From Pseudomonadota bacterium (lineage in GTDB: Bacteria > Pseudomonadota > Alphaproteobacteria > UBA828 > JAPUJA01): a DNA stretch of 5,764 bases. The notes under the pieces were generated by a model. The model saw only the letters and a list, made by a program, of their open reading frames with translations, did no database searches and was not told the DNA's origin. The stretch covers positions 1-5,764 of the forward strand of contig JAPUJA010000280.1 in NCBI GenBank assembly GCA_027296525.1, written 5' to 3'. Each line of letters begins with the position of its first letter. Position 1 is the first letter of the stretch. Positions 1 through 4,597 of this stretch are shown one piece after another. The translations under genes were made by a program, and so were the position numbers.

Positions 1-852
1 GGCGCCTATTTCTGCATCGGACAGTCGCACGAGGTTTTCTGGCTCATGACGGCGCTCGCCTTGCTCTTGGGCGTGCTCTTGATCGTGCCCATCGGGGGCG
101 CCGACATGCCGGTCGTCATCTCGATGTTGAATTCCTATTCAGGCTGGGCCGCCGCGGGGATCGGCTTCACGCTGGAGAACAATCTTCTCATCGTGACCGG
201 CGCGCTCGTCGGCTCGTCCGGCGCGATCTTGAGCTACATCATGTGCCGGGCGATGAACCGCTCGTTCTTCAACGTGATCCTCGGCGGTTTCGGCGGCGAA
301 GGGACCGCGTCCGCCGTGACGGGGGACAAGCCGGTCAAGTCGGGAAGCGCGGACGACGCCGCCTTCATCTTGAAGAACGCCACCTCCGTGATCGTCGTGC
401 CGGGCTATGGAATGGCGGTCGCGCAGGCGCAGCACGCCGTCCGGGAGATGGCCGATGTCCTCCAGGCGGAAGGCGTCGAGGTGCGCTATGCGATTCACCC
501 GGTCGCGGGGCGGATGCCCGGCCATATGAACGTGCTGCTGGCGGAGGCCGACGTTCCCTATGATCAGGTCTACGAGCTCGACGACATCAACAACGACTTT
601 TCCACCACCGACGTGGCGATCGTGATCGGCGCCAACGACGTGTGCAATCCGCTCGCCAAGACGGACCCCGCGAGCCCGATCGCCGGCATGCCGGTGTTCG
701 ACGTCGCGAAGGCAAGCACGGTGTTCGTGATCAAGCGGAGCTTGTCCGTGGGCTATGCGGGGATCGACAACCCGCTCTTCTATCTCGACAACACCATGAT
801 GCTGTTCAGCGACGCCAAAAAAATGGTGGAGGGCATCGTCAAGGCGCTCTGA
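1..852 (+). CDS. pntB: NAD(P) transhydrogenase subunit beta, C-terminal part (5' truncated by window)
   Basis: This is the beta subunit of the proton-translocating inner-membrane transhydrogenase, which drives hydride transfer from NADH to NADP+ using the proton gradient and so supplies NADPH. The frame is open from base 1, so the gene starts upstream. The 283 residues present match the C-terminal part of a family of about 460-480 residues. Residues about 14-80 are hydrophobic membrane segments, ending in the conserved stretch VGSSGAILSYIMCRAMNRSF (69-88). The rest is the soluble NADP(H)-binding domain III. It shows PGYGMAVAQAQ (134-144), HPVAGRMPGHMNVLLAEA (166-183), IGANDVCNPLA (209-219), and KRSLSVGYAGIDNPLFY (245-261), followed by the conserved MLFSDAKKM close to the C-terminus. 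All these blocks look intact and the stop lies where the family normally ends. pntA is expected upstream but is not visible. The next gene is on the other strand. Family assignment is very secure. Confidence 0.97.
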   Translation, partial: GAYFCIGQSHEVFWLMTALALLLGVLLIVPIGGADMPVVISMLNSYSGWAAAGIGFTLENNLLIVTGALVGSSGAILSYIMCRAMNRSFFNVILGGFGGEGTASAVTGDKPVKSGSADDAAFILKNATSVIVVPGYGMAVAQAQHAVREMADVLQAEGVEVRYAIHPVAGRMPGHMNVLLAEADVPYDQVYELDDINNDFSTTDVAIVIGANDVCNPLAKTDPASPIAGMPVFDVAKASTVFVIKRSLSVGYAGIDNPLFYLDNTMMLFSDAKKMVEGIVKAL

Positions 853-882
853 GCCGTCGGCACGCTCGATCATCCCGGGGGC

Positions 883-1014
883 ATGAAGTTTCATTTCCAC
901 TTCGGCGTCGAGAGTCAGTTGCCGTGGGTTCACTTCGATGATGATCTGCCTCGCCAAGGCACCGACGAAGATCCAAAGATAGCGGCTCGAATGGCGGAGC
1001 AACGGCCTGGTTGA
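883..1014 (+). CDS. Possible small ORF, 43 aa, function unknown
   Basis: An ATG ORF lies 30 bases after the pntB stop and encodes 43 residues, beginning MKFHFHFGVESQLPWVHFDD. The N-terminus alternates hydrophobic and polar residues (MKFHFHFGVE) like a beta strand. An acidic stretch (HFDDDLPRQGTDEDP) follows and then a short helix-like end. A G-rich run (CGGGGGC) just before the ATG could pair weakly with 16S rRNA, but it sits very close to the start. Third codon positions are less GC-rich than in neighbouring genes, which argues against a well-established coding sequence or suggests a decayed remnant. I recognise no family. It could be chance. Confidence 0.2.
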   Translation: MKFHFHFGVESQLPWVHFDDDLPRQGTDEDPKIAARMAEQRPG

Positions 1015-1146
1015 TCGGGGGAAACCGCAGGGCCAACGCCACGCGGGCGTGTTTCACCCCGCACGCGGCATTCGACGACCCGACGAGCCCGTCCGATGCC
1101 CCAGCGTGCGAAAGCATCGAGGTGCGCACCATCGCCTTCTTTCCGC

Positions 1147-1170
1147 CTGACGCCGCCGAAGCGGCGTCAG
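1147..1170 (-). terminator. Hairpin with UUCG loop, probable rpsU transcript end
   Basis: A perfect 10-bp stem encloses a 4-base loop: CTGACGCCGC, TTCG, GCGGCGTCAG when read on the minus strand. In the rpsU transcript this forms a C(UUCG)G tetraloop, an especially stable RNA fold, about 35 bases beyond the rpsU stop. No U-tract follows (GCGGAAAG), so it is not a textbook intrinsic terminator. It may instead protect a 3' end or act with Rho. Read from pntB the loop is CGAA with only a short TTT nearby, so it could also serve that convergent transcript. Confidence 0.5.
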
Positions 1171-1205
1171 AGGTTTGAACGATCAGTCGAAGGAATGATG
1201 GAAGA

Positions 1206-1412
1206 CTAGAAGTCGTCCCGCAGGAAGCGTTTGCGGGCCAGCTTGCGGGCGCGGCGGATCGATTCCGCCTTTTCCCGGGCGCGCTTCTCCGATGGTTTCT
1301 CGTAGTGGCGCCGCATCTTCATTTCACGAAAGACACCCTCACGCTGCATCTTTTTCTTTAGCGCCTTGAGCGCCTGATCGATGTTGTTGTCACGAACGAC
1401 GACTTGTACCAA
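1206..1412 (-). CDS. rpsU: 30S ribosomal protein S21
   Basis: S21 is a small basic protein of the 30S platform that helps mRNA engage the anti-Shine-Dalgarno region. The 68 residues match the whole family: VQVVVRDNNIDQALKALKKK at the N-terminus, REGVFREMKMRRHYEKPSEK in the middle, then a very basic helix RAREKAESIRRARKLARKR. The last residues (FLRDDF) differ from the usual KKxxREG-like tail, but length is normal. The start is TTG at 1412. The next codon is GTA and the protein begins at the conserved MVQV position, and no ATG or GTG fits nearby in frame. A purine-rich AAGGAAGGGA ends about 9 bases before the TTG and serves as ribosome binding site. The gene is divergent from def and COQ9. COQ9 homologues in alphaproteobacteria were once named 'rpsU-divergently transcribed', so the context fits well. 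Confidence 0.97.
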   Translation of the reverse strand: MVQVVVRDNNIDQALKALKKKMQREGVFREMKMRRHYEKPSEKRAREKAESIRRARKLARKRFLRDDF

Positions 1413-1508
1413 ACCGAATTGTCCCTTCCTTTCTTGCCGCCAGGAGGATGAAAGACACGCTTTTCGATTAAAAGAACGTAAACGCGTAGATCACGGCGAA
1501 GCGTACCC

Positions 1509-1535
1509 CCGCCCGAACCGAGATCTCCCGGGCGG
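1509..1535 (-). promoter_or_regulatory. Inverted repeat at the start of the predicted rpsU leader
   Basis: CCGCCCG and CGGGCGG form a perfect 7-bp stem around a 13-base loop, and that loop contains the palindrome GAGATCTC. The element lies just downstream of the predicted rpsU promoter, so the hairpin would form at the very 5' end of an rpsU mRNA with a leader of about 120 bases. It could stabilise the message or be a protein or RNA control site. I do not recognise it as a known riboswitch or ribosomal-protein leader class. Confidence 0.35.
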
Positions 1536-1541
1536 CCGGAC

Positions 1542-1570
1542 TGTATAGCACCGGCGCCGTCCGCTGTGAA
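1542..1570 (-). promoter_or_regulatory. Sigma70-like promoter for rpsU
   Basis: On the minus strand TTCACA (five of six to the -35 consensus) is followed by a 17-base spacer and TATACA (four of six to the -10). TGC directly precedes the -10, giving an extended -10 motif. Transcription would begin near 1535, leaving a leader of about 120 bases before the TTG start of rpsU. Spacing and orientation are right, but this rests on sequence match alone. Confidence 0.45.
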
Positions 1571-1599
1571 GGCACTCTGTGCGCCGCCCGGAAGCGATC

Positions 1600-1628
1600 T
1601 TTACCCTTCGCCGAGCGGGGGCCATATT
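1600..1628 (+). promoter_or_regulatory. Possible def promoter giving a leaderless mRNA
   Basis: TTTACC (four of six), a 17-base spacer and CATATT (four of six) sit directly before def. The expected transcription start, six or seven bases after the -10, falls at or within a base of the A of the def ATG at 1634. That would give a leaderless message, in keeping with the absence of a well-spaced Shine-Dalgarno. The match to consensus is only moderate. Confidence 0.3.
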
Positions 1629-1633
1629 ACCCC

Positions 1634-2191
1634 ATGGCCATCCTGAAGATCGCCCGCATGGGCCATCCCGTGCTCAAGCGCCACGCCGCCAAGGTCGATG
1701 ATCCGACGGCGCCCGAGATCGCGCGGCTGATCGGCGACATGATCGAAACCATGGAGGACGCGGACGGGACGGGGCTCGCCGCCCCGCAGGTTCACGTTCT
1801 CCAGAGGGTGGTCATCTTTCAGATCGCGCGCGAACGCATCTCAGGCGAGGAGGGCGAGGAGGGCGAGGAGGGCGAGGAGGGCGAGGAGGCCGTGCCGCTC
1901 ACCCTGCTCATCAACCCGGCCATCGAGCCGCTCGGCGAGGAGAAGGTGGTCGGGCTCGAGGCCTGTCTCTCGCTTCCCGGTCTTGCCGGCCTGGTCCCGC
2001 GCTTCAAACGGATCCGCTATCGCGGACTCGCGCCCGATGGGACGGCGATCGAACGGGAGGCCGAGGGCTTCCACGCCCGTGTCGTCCAGCATGAATGCGA
2101 CCATCTCGATGGGGTTCTCTATCCAGAGCGCATGGCGGATTTATCGACGCTGACCTTCACCTCCGAGATGGCTCGTCCCGAAACGCTCTAG
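1634..2191 (+). CDS. def: Peptide deformylase with an acidic repeat insert
   Basis: Peptide deformylase is the metalloenzyme that removes the formyl group from the N-terminal methionine of nascent proteins. All three family motifs are visible in 185 residues. Motif 1 is GTGLAAPQ (45-52). Motif 2 is EACLS (109-113), with the metal ligand Cys111 and an Ala where Gly is usual. Motif 3 is QHECDHLDG (152-160), giving ligands His153 and His157 and catalytic Glu154. MAILKIARMGHPVL is the expected N-terminus and supports the ATG at 1634. No well-placed Shine-Dalgarno precedes it; only GCGGGGG lies further upstream. The oddity is residues 71-85, five Gly-Glu-Glu units encoded by a perfect 9-bp tandem repeat. 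They lie in the loop between the first beta strands and LLINPAIEPL, where related enzymes are variable and often acidic. The stop is 11 bases before COQ9, so co-transcription is likely. Because motif 2 is unusual, this could be one of several deformylase paralogues. Confidence 0.95.
   Translation: MAILKIARMGHPVLKRHAAKVDDPTAPEIARLIGDMIETMEDADGTGLAAPQVHVLQRVVIFQIARERISGEEGEEGEEGEEGEEAVPLTLLINPAIEPLGEEKVVGLEACLSLPGLAGLVPRFKRIRYRGLAPDGTAIEREAEGFHARVVQHECDHLDGVLYPERMADLSTLTFTSEMARPETL
1844..1888 (+). repeat. Five perfect tandem copies of a 9-bp unit inside def
   Basis: The unit GGCGAGGAG is repeated five times with no mismatch (45 bp) and encodes (Gly-Glu-Glu)5. Because the unit is a multiple of three, gain or loss of copies keeps the frame. 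The identical DNA of all copies, with no synonymous drift, suggests recent expansion by replication slippage. The following GGCC begins to diverge. On the opposite strand the same bases read as a Leu-Leu-Ala run with no coding significance. Confidence 0.97.
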
Positions 2192-2202
2192 GGGGTTGGG
2201 GA

Positions 2203-2886
2203 ATGATCGATCCGGCAACGGTGAAACTTCGCGATCGACTGGTCGAGGCGGTCGTGCCTCACATTCCCTTCGACGGCTGGGGCGAGGCGGCGTTGCGTGC
2301 CGCCGCTCGGGACATCGGTATCGACGAGGCGCGCGCGCGCCGTCTCTTTCCGCGGCTCGGGCTCGATCTGGTGACGCATTTTAGCGATCAGGCCGATCGC
2401 CGCATGGAGGCGCTCCTGGGCGAAAACGACCTCCAGGCGATGCGCCTGCGTGACCGGGTGGCGCTCGCCGTCCGCCTCCGGCTGGAAAGTTTGAACCCGC
2501 ATCGCGAGGCCGTGCGGCTCGCCTTCGGCGTGATGACGCTGCCGCCCCATGGCCTGGATGGGCTGCGCTGTCTCTACCGCACCGTGGACGCGATCTGGTT
2601 TGCGATCGGGGACCGCTCGACGGACGTCAGTTTCTACACCAAGCGTTTGTTGCTCGCGGGCGTCTATCTTTCGACCGTGCTCTGCTGGGTCGGCGATGAG
2701 TCGGAGGGATTGGAGGAGACCTGGGCCTTCCTCGCCCGGCGGATCGACGACGTGATGCGTTTGCAGAAGACGCGCGGGCGCATCGAACGCGCGATGGGCG
2801 AGATGCCCTCGCCCTTCATGTTGCTTCGCTTGATCGTCCGGGAGGGGCGGGCGGGCCGGCGCGGGCCGCGCGGGGCATCAGTCTGA
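2203..2886 (+). CDS. COQ9: COQ9-family ubiquinone biosynthesis protein
   Basis: COQ9 proteins have a TetR-like helical fold that binds isoprenoid lipid and, in eukaryotes, presents ubiquinone intermediates to the hydroxylase COQ7. Bacterial members are less studied but belong to the same family (older name rpsU-divergently transcribed protein). The 227-residue product begins with a helix-turn-helix-like region, PFDGWGEAALRAAARDIGI (22-40). RLRDRVALAVRLRLE follows (81-95). The conserved core VDAIWFAIGDRSTDVSFYTK (128-147) then runs into the amphipathic lipid-binding segment RLLLAGVYLSTVLCWV. TWAFLARRIDDVM (173-185) lies near the end, before a basic Arg/Gly-rich tail. I chose the ATG at 2203 because AGGGGG lies 7 bases upstream and the family begins here. 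Reading from 2095 would overlap def and add residues that look like out-of-frame sequence. It follows def by 11 bases. Its last 9 bases overlap purE tail to tail. Confidence 0.92.
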   Translation: MIDPATVKLRDRLVEAVVPHIPFDGWGEAALRAAARDIGIDEARARRLFPRLGLDLVTHFSDQADRRMEALLGENDLQAMRLRDRVALAVRLRLESLNPHREAVRLAFGVMTLPPHGLDGLRCLYRTVDAIWFAIGDRSTDVSFYTKRLLLAGVYLSTVLCWVGDESEGLEETWAFLARRIDDVMRLQKTRGRIERAMGEMPSPFMLLRLIVREGRAGRRGPRGASV

Positions 2887-3369
2887 GGGCGCTTCGGGCA
2901 CCTTCGCCGCCTGCTCCCGCCAGTGCCGTTCGAGAGCCTCGGCGACGCTTGGATCGCCGAGCGCGAGGATGCGCGCGGCAAAGAGCGCGGCGTTGATCGC
3001 GCCGGCCTTGCCGACGGCCGTGGTGGCGACCGGCACGCCCGAGGGCATCTGAACGATCGAGAGGAGGCTGTCCAGGCCGTGGAGGAACTTGCTCTCCATG
3101 GGAACCCCGAGGACGGGCAGGCGCGTCTGGGCGGCCGCGACGCCCGGCAGATGGGCCGCGCCTCCGGCCCCGGCGATGATCACGCGAAGGCCCCGCTCCT
3201 TGGCGCCCTCGGTATAGGCCTGAAGGCGCTCCGGGGTGCGGTGGGCCGAGATGATCCGTGCCTCACAGGGGATGTCGAGCGCCTCCAGGGTCTCGATCGC
3301 GTGCCTCATGATCGGCCAGTCCGACTGGCTCCCCATGATCACGCCCACGGCGGGATTTCGTTCGGTCAT
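2878..3369 (-). CDS. purE: 5-(carboxyamino)imidazole ribonucleotide mutase (PurE class I)
   Basis: PurE class I moves the carboxyl group of N5-CAIR to carbon 4, giving CAIR in de novo purine synthesis. The 163 residues are full length. GVIMGSQSDWPIM (9-21) forms the phosphate and substrate loop. ISAHRTPERL (40-49) holds the catalytic His43. AGAGGAAHLPGVAAAQT (66-82), LGVPMESK and GLDSLLSIVQMPSGVPVATT (98-117) follow, and KAGAINAALFAARILAL closes the core. The ATG at 3369 is set by AAGGTGG just upstream (4-7 bases) and by the family start. Reading from 3483 would add 38 unconserved residues across the divergent control region. purK, which supplies N5-CAIR and often follows purE, is not here: the next gene downstream is COQ9 on the opposite strand, and the two ends overlap by 9 bp. 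The 3' end is therefore probably monocistronic. Confidence 0.97.
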   Translation of the reverse strand: MTERNPAVGVIMGSQSDWPIMRHAIETLEALDIPCEARIISAHRTPERLQAYTEGAKERGLRVIIAGAGGAAHLPGVAAAQTRLPVLGVPMESKFLHGLDSLLSIVQMPSGVPVATTAVGKAGAINAALFAARILALGDPSVAEALERHWREQAAKVPEAPSD

Positions 3370-3371
3370 CG

Positions 3372-3378
3372 CCACCTT
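3372..3378 (-). promoter_or_regulatory. Ribosome binding site of purE
   Basis: AAGGTGG on the minus strand has its AAGG core 5 bases before the ATG at 3369. It is a well-placed Shine-Dalgarno and fixes the start, excluding the longer in-frame reading from 3483. Confidence 0.75.
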
Positions 3379-3404
3379 CGCTTGATTTCCTAGCCGCGAT
3401 AGAG

Positions 3405-3445
3405 GGTTGCCACGCCGGACGCGATCAAGTGGGGATTTGGCAACC
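3405..3445. promoter_or_regulatory. Inverted repeat upstream of purE
   Basis: GGTTGCC (3405-3411) and GGCAACC (3439-3445) are perfect 7-base inverted arms separated by 27 bases. They lie 36-76 bases before the purE ATG, in the divergent purE/GGDEF control region. The arms could be a split operator or a long-loop hairpin in the purE leader. No known regulator site is recognised, and 7-base arms at this distance can arise by chance. Confidence 0.25.
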
Positions 3446-3479
3446 TTTTGTTTACCAACCCGGCCAATGATAGGCCATT

Positions 3480-3510
3480 CCATCGGGAGCGGAAACCCGG
3501 ACCCCGATGG
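3480..3510. promoter_or_regulatory. Inverted repeat between purE and the GGDEF gene
   Basis: CCATCGGG (3480-3487) and CCCGATGG (3503-3510) are perfect 8-base inverted arms with a 15-base loop (AGCGGAAACCCGGAC). The second arm ends 48 bases before the GGDEF start, so this could be a leader hairpin or an operator for either divergent gene. On the minus strand a TATCAT (-10-like) with TTTCCG 17 bases upstream overlaps the repeat and could be part of a purE promoter, but the -35 match is poor. Confidence 0.3.
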
Positions 3511-3558
3511 CCCGTATTGGTGCCGATTAACCCTTTTTCACCGCGAGTCGGCCGGCCG

Positions 3559-4314
3559 ATGAAGATTGAACGCACACGAGGATCCATCGGGGTCAAGCCC
3601 GGCGCGGGGACCTCGCGTAGCCGCGCGGCGGCGCCGGCGGCAACGGCGGGGCCCGCCTCGCAGCCCCGAGAAATTCAGGACACGACCTCCATCCTCGGCG
3701 TGTCCGAGCAGGAGCTCACGCCCAAGGTCCGCGCCGCGATCATGACGCTGCTCGAGGAGGTGGCCGCGCTTCGCGAAGAGCTCGAGCGGAGCAAGGCGCG
3801 GCTCAGCCAGCTTGAGCGTCTCGCCGACGAGGATTCGCTCATCCCGGTGGCCAACCGGCGCGCCTTCGTGCGCGAGCTCTCGCGGGTCATTTCCTACAGC
3901 CAGCGCTATGGCACGCCGAGCAGTCTTCTGTTCTTCGATCTCAATGGGATGAAGCAGATCAACGACAGTTTCGGCCACGCCGCCGGCGATGCCGCGCTCA
4001 AGCGCGTGGCGGAGCTCCTCCTTGCCAATGTGCGCGAATCGGACATCGTGGGCCGGCTCGGCGGGGATGAGTTCGGGATCATTCTGGTGCACTCGGATGC
4101 GGCCGCCGGCAAGGAAAAGGCCGTCGAACTCGCGCGGCTCCTGGCGACCAGCGAGTGGGACTGGCAAGGCCGGCCGATCGACTTGAGCGTCGCCTATGGG
4201 GTCTACACGTTCTCAGGGAAGGAAAGCGCTCTCGATGCGTTGGCCGAAGCGGATCACGCGATGTACGCGCACAAGCAAAGCCTCGGTAAGAATAACGGAG
4301 GCCGTTCGAGCTGA
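3559..4314 (+). CDS. GGDEF-domain diguanylate cyclase
   Basis: GGDEF proteins make cyclic di-GMP from two GTP. The 251-residue product starts with a low-complexity Ala/Arg/Pro tail (about 1-40). A predicted coiled coil follows (about 56-90, with LLEEVAALREELERSKARL), then one GGDEF domain to the end. The domain shows NRRAFVREL (99-107), FFDLNGMKQINDSFGH (125-140) with the Mg2+-binding Asp and the substrate Asn, and LGGDEFGIIL (167-176). RESD (159-162) is exactly five residues before GGDEF, an intact inhibitory I-site, so product feedback is expected. ADHAMYAHKQSLGKNN (231-246) is the usual C-terminal block. The usual LTGLxNRR is here LIPVANRR. There is no receiver, PAS or membrane segment, so the protein looks cytosolic and is probably controlled through the coiled coil or a partner. 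I chose the ATG at 3559, although no clear Shine-Dalgarno precedes it; TTG at 3448, TTG at 3517 or GTG at 3520 are possible but less natural. Confidence 0.92.
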   Translation: MKIERTRGSIGVKPGAGTSRSRAAAPAATAGPASQPREIQDTTSILGVSEQELTPKVRAAIMTLLEEVAALREELERSKARLSQLERLADEDSLIPVANRRAFVRELSRVISYSQRYGTPSSLLFFDLNGMKQINDSFGHAAGDAALKRVAELLLANVRESDIVGRLGGDEFGIILVHSDAAAGKEKAVELARLLATSEWDWQGRPIDLSVAYGVYTFSGKESALDALAEADHAMYAHKQSLGKNNGGRSS

Positions 4315-4317
4315 CCG

Positions 4318-4518
4318 TCAGGCGATGATGTCCGGCAGCAACCTGTTCTCGAGCCGGTTGATCTCGTCCTTGATCGCAAGCTTGCGTTTTTTCATCCGCT
4401 GAACTTGCAGGTGGTCGCACACTGGATCAGCCAGCAATCGCCCGATCACGTCATCCAGATCGCGGTGTTCGATTCGTAGTTCGGTGATTTTCGATTCGAG
4501 CAAGGTCAGGTTCGACAT
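4318..4518 (-). CDS. YdcH-like DUF465 family protein
   Basis: This 66-residue, highly charged helical protein fits the DUF465/YdcH family, whose members are about 60-80 residues and have no firm function. The diagnostic pattern is LRIEHRDLDDVIGRLLADP (14-32), then LQVQRMKKRKLAIKDEINRLE (37-57). Two helices with heptad-like Leu/Ile spacing probably form a coiled-coil hairpin. The start at 4518 (MSNLTLLESK) gives the usual family length; GAGG precedes it but only two bases away, closer than normal. Extending to 4599 would add 27 unconserved residues and cross the predicted promoter. The stop lies three bases from the stop of the convergent GGDEF gene. No terminator hairpin separates them, so read-through antisense is likely in both directions. 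Confidence 0.85.
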   Translation of the reverse strand: MSNLTLLESKITELRIEHRDLDDVIGRLLADPVCDHLQVQRMKKRKLAIKDEINRLENRLLPDIIA

Positions 4519-4529
4519 CGCCTCAAGAT

Positions 4530-4560
4530 TTGCTTTGGAAGGCACTCGCAAAAATATAAA
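4530..4560 (+). promoter_or_regulatory. Weak promoter candidate for the TIGR02444 gene
   Basis: TTGCTT at 4530-4535 and TATAAA at 4555-4560 are separated by 19 bases. The -10 matches five of six, but the -35 is poor and the spacing long. A start near 4567 would leave a leader of about 30 bases carrying the AGGA before the ATG at 4598. The -10 overlaps the -10 of the divergent ydcH-like promoter, so the two could compete. Confidence 0.2.
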
Positions 4561-4581
4561 GTGATTCGGTGAAAATCCCAA
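4553..4581 (-). promoter_or_regulatory. Sigma70-like promoter for the ydcH-like gene
   Basis: On the minus strand TTGGGA (four of six to the -35), a 17-base spacer and TATATT (five of six to the -10) stand in an AT-rich island within GC-rich DNA. Transcription would start near 4546, about 28 bases before the ATG at 4518. This also supports the short start for that gene, because the longer frame would begin upstream of the promoter. Confidence 0.5.
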
Positions 4582-4597
4582 CAGGAATCCGCGCGTC

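Larger units (their letters stand above)
853..1205. other. Gene-poor spacer between convergent pntB and rpsU
   Basis: This stretch separates two convergent genes. Apart from one doubtful 43-codon ORF (883-1014, +) and the hairpin at 1147-1170, I see nothing recognisable in it. The open frame on the minus strand across 839-1132 has an Arg/Ala-rich, low-complexity translation with no motif, and I do not regard it as a gene. There is no tRNA-like fold and no long repeat. No clear intrinsic terminator with a T-tract follows the pntB stop. Confidence 0.6.

Noticed and set aside
139..1002. Long minus-strand open frame opposite pntB (287 codons)
   Set aside because: It is antisense to a clear pntB; the translation is His/Arg/Asp-rich with no motif, as expected from mirrored GC-rich codons.
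1036..1050. Short ACGCC/GGCGT hairpin followed by GTTT as a pntB terminator
   Set aside because: Only a 5-bp stem and almost no T-tract, almost 190 bases after the stop; such structures are common by chance in GC-rich DNA.
839..1132. Minus-strand open frame in the pntB-rpsU spacer
   Set aside because: Low-complexity Arg/Ala/Ser-rich translation, no recognisable family, no convincing ribosome binding site, and it overlaps the pntB end.
1841..2104. Minus-strand frame with repeated Leu-Leu-Ala that looks like a membrane helix
   Set aside because: It is the reverse reading of the GGCGAGGAG tandem repeat inside def.
2095..2202. N-terminal extension of COQ9 into def
   Set aside because: It would overlap def by almost 100 bases and adds residues with no family similarity; the ATG at 2203 has AGGGGG at good spacing.
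3370..3483. N-terminal extension of purE
   Set aside because: PurE homologues begin at the 3369 start, which has its own Shine-Dalgarno; the extension covers the intergenic control region.
3448..3558. TTG-initiated extension of the GGDEF protein
   Set aside because: The 37 added residues are Pro/Arg-rich and non-conserved in appearance, and the TTG has no ribosome binding site.
3538..4167. Minus-strand open frame opposite the GGDEF gene
   Set aside because: Antisense shadow of a clear domain-bearing gene; the product is Arg/Glu/Gly-rich with no motif.
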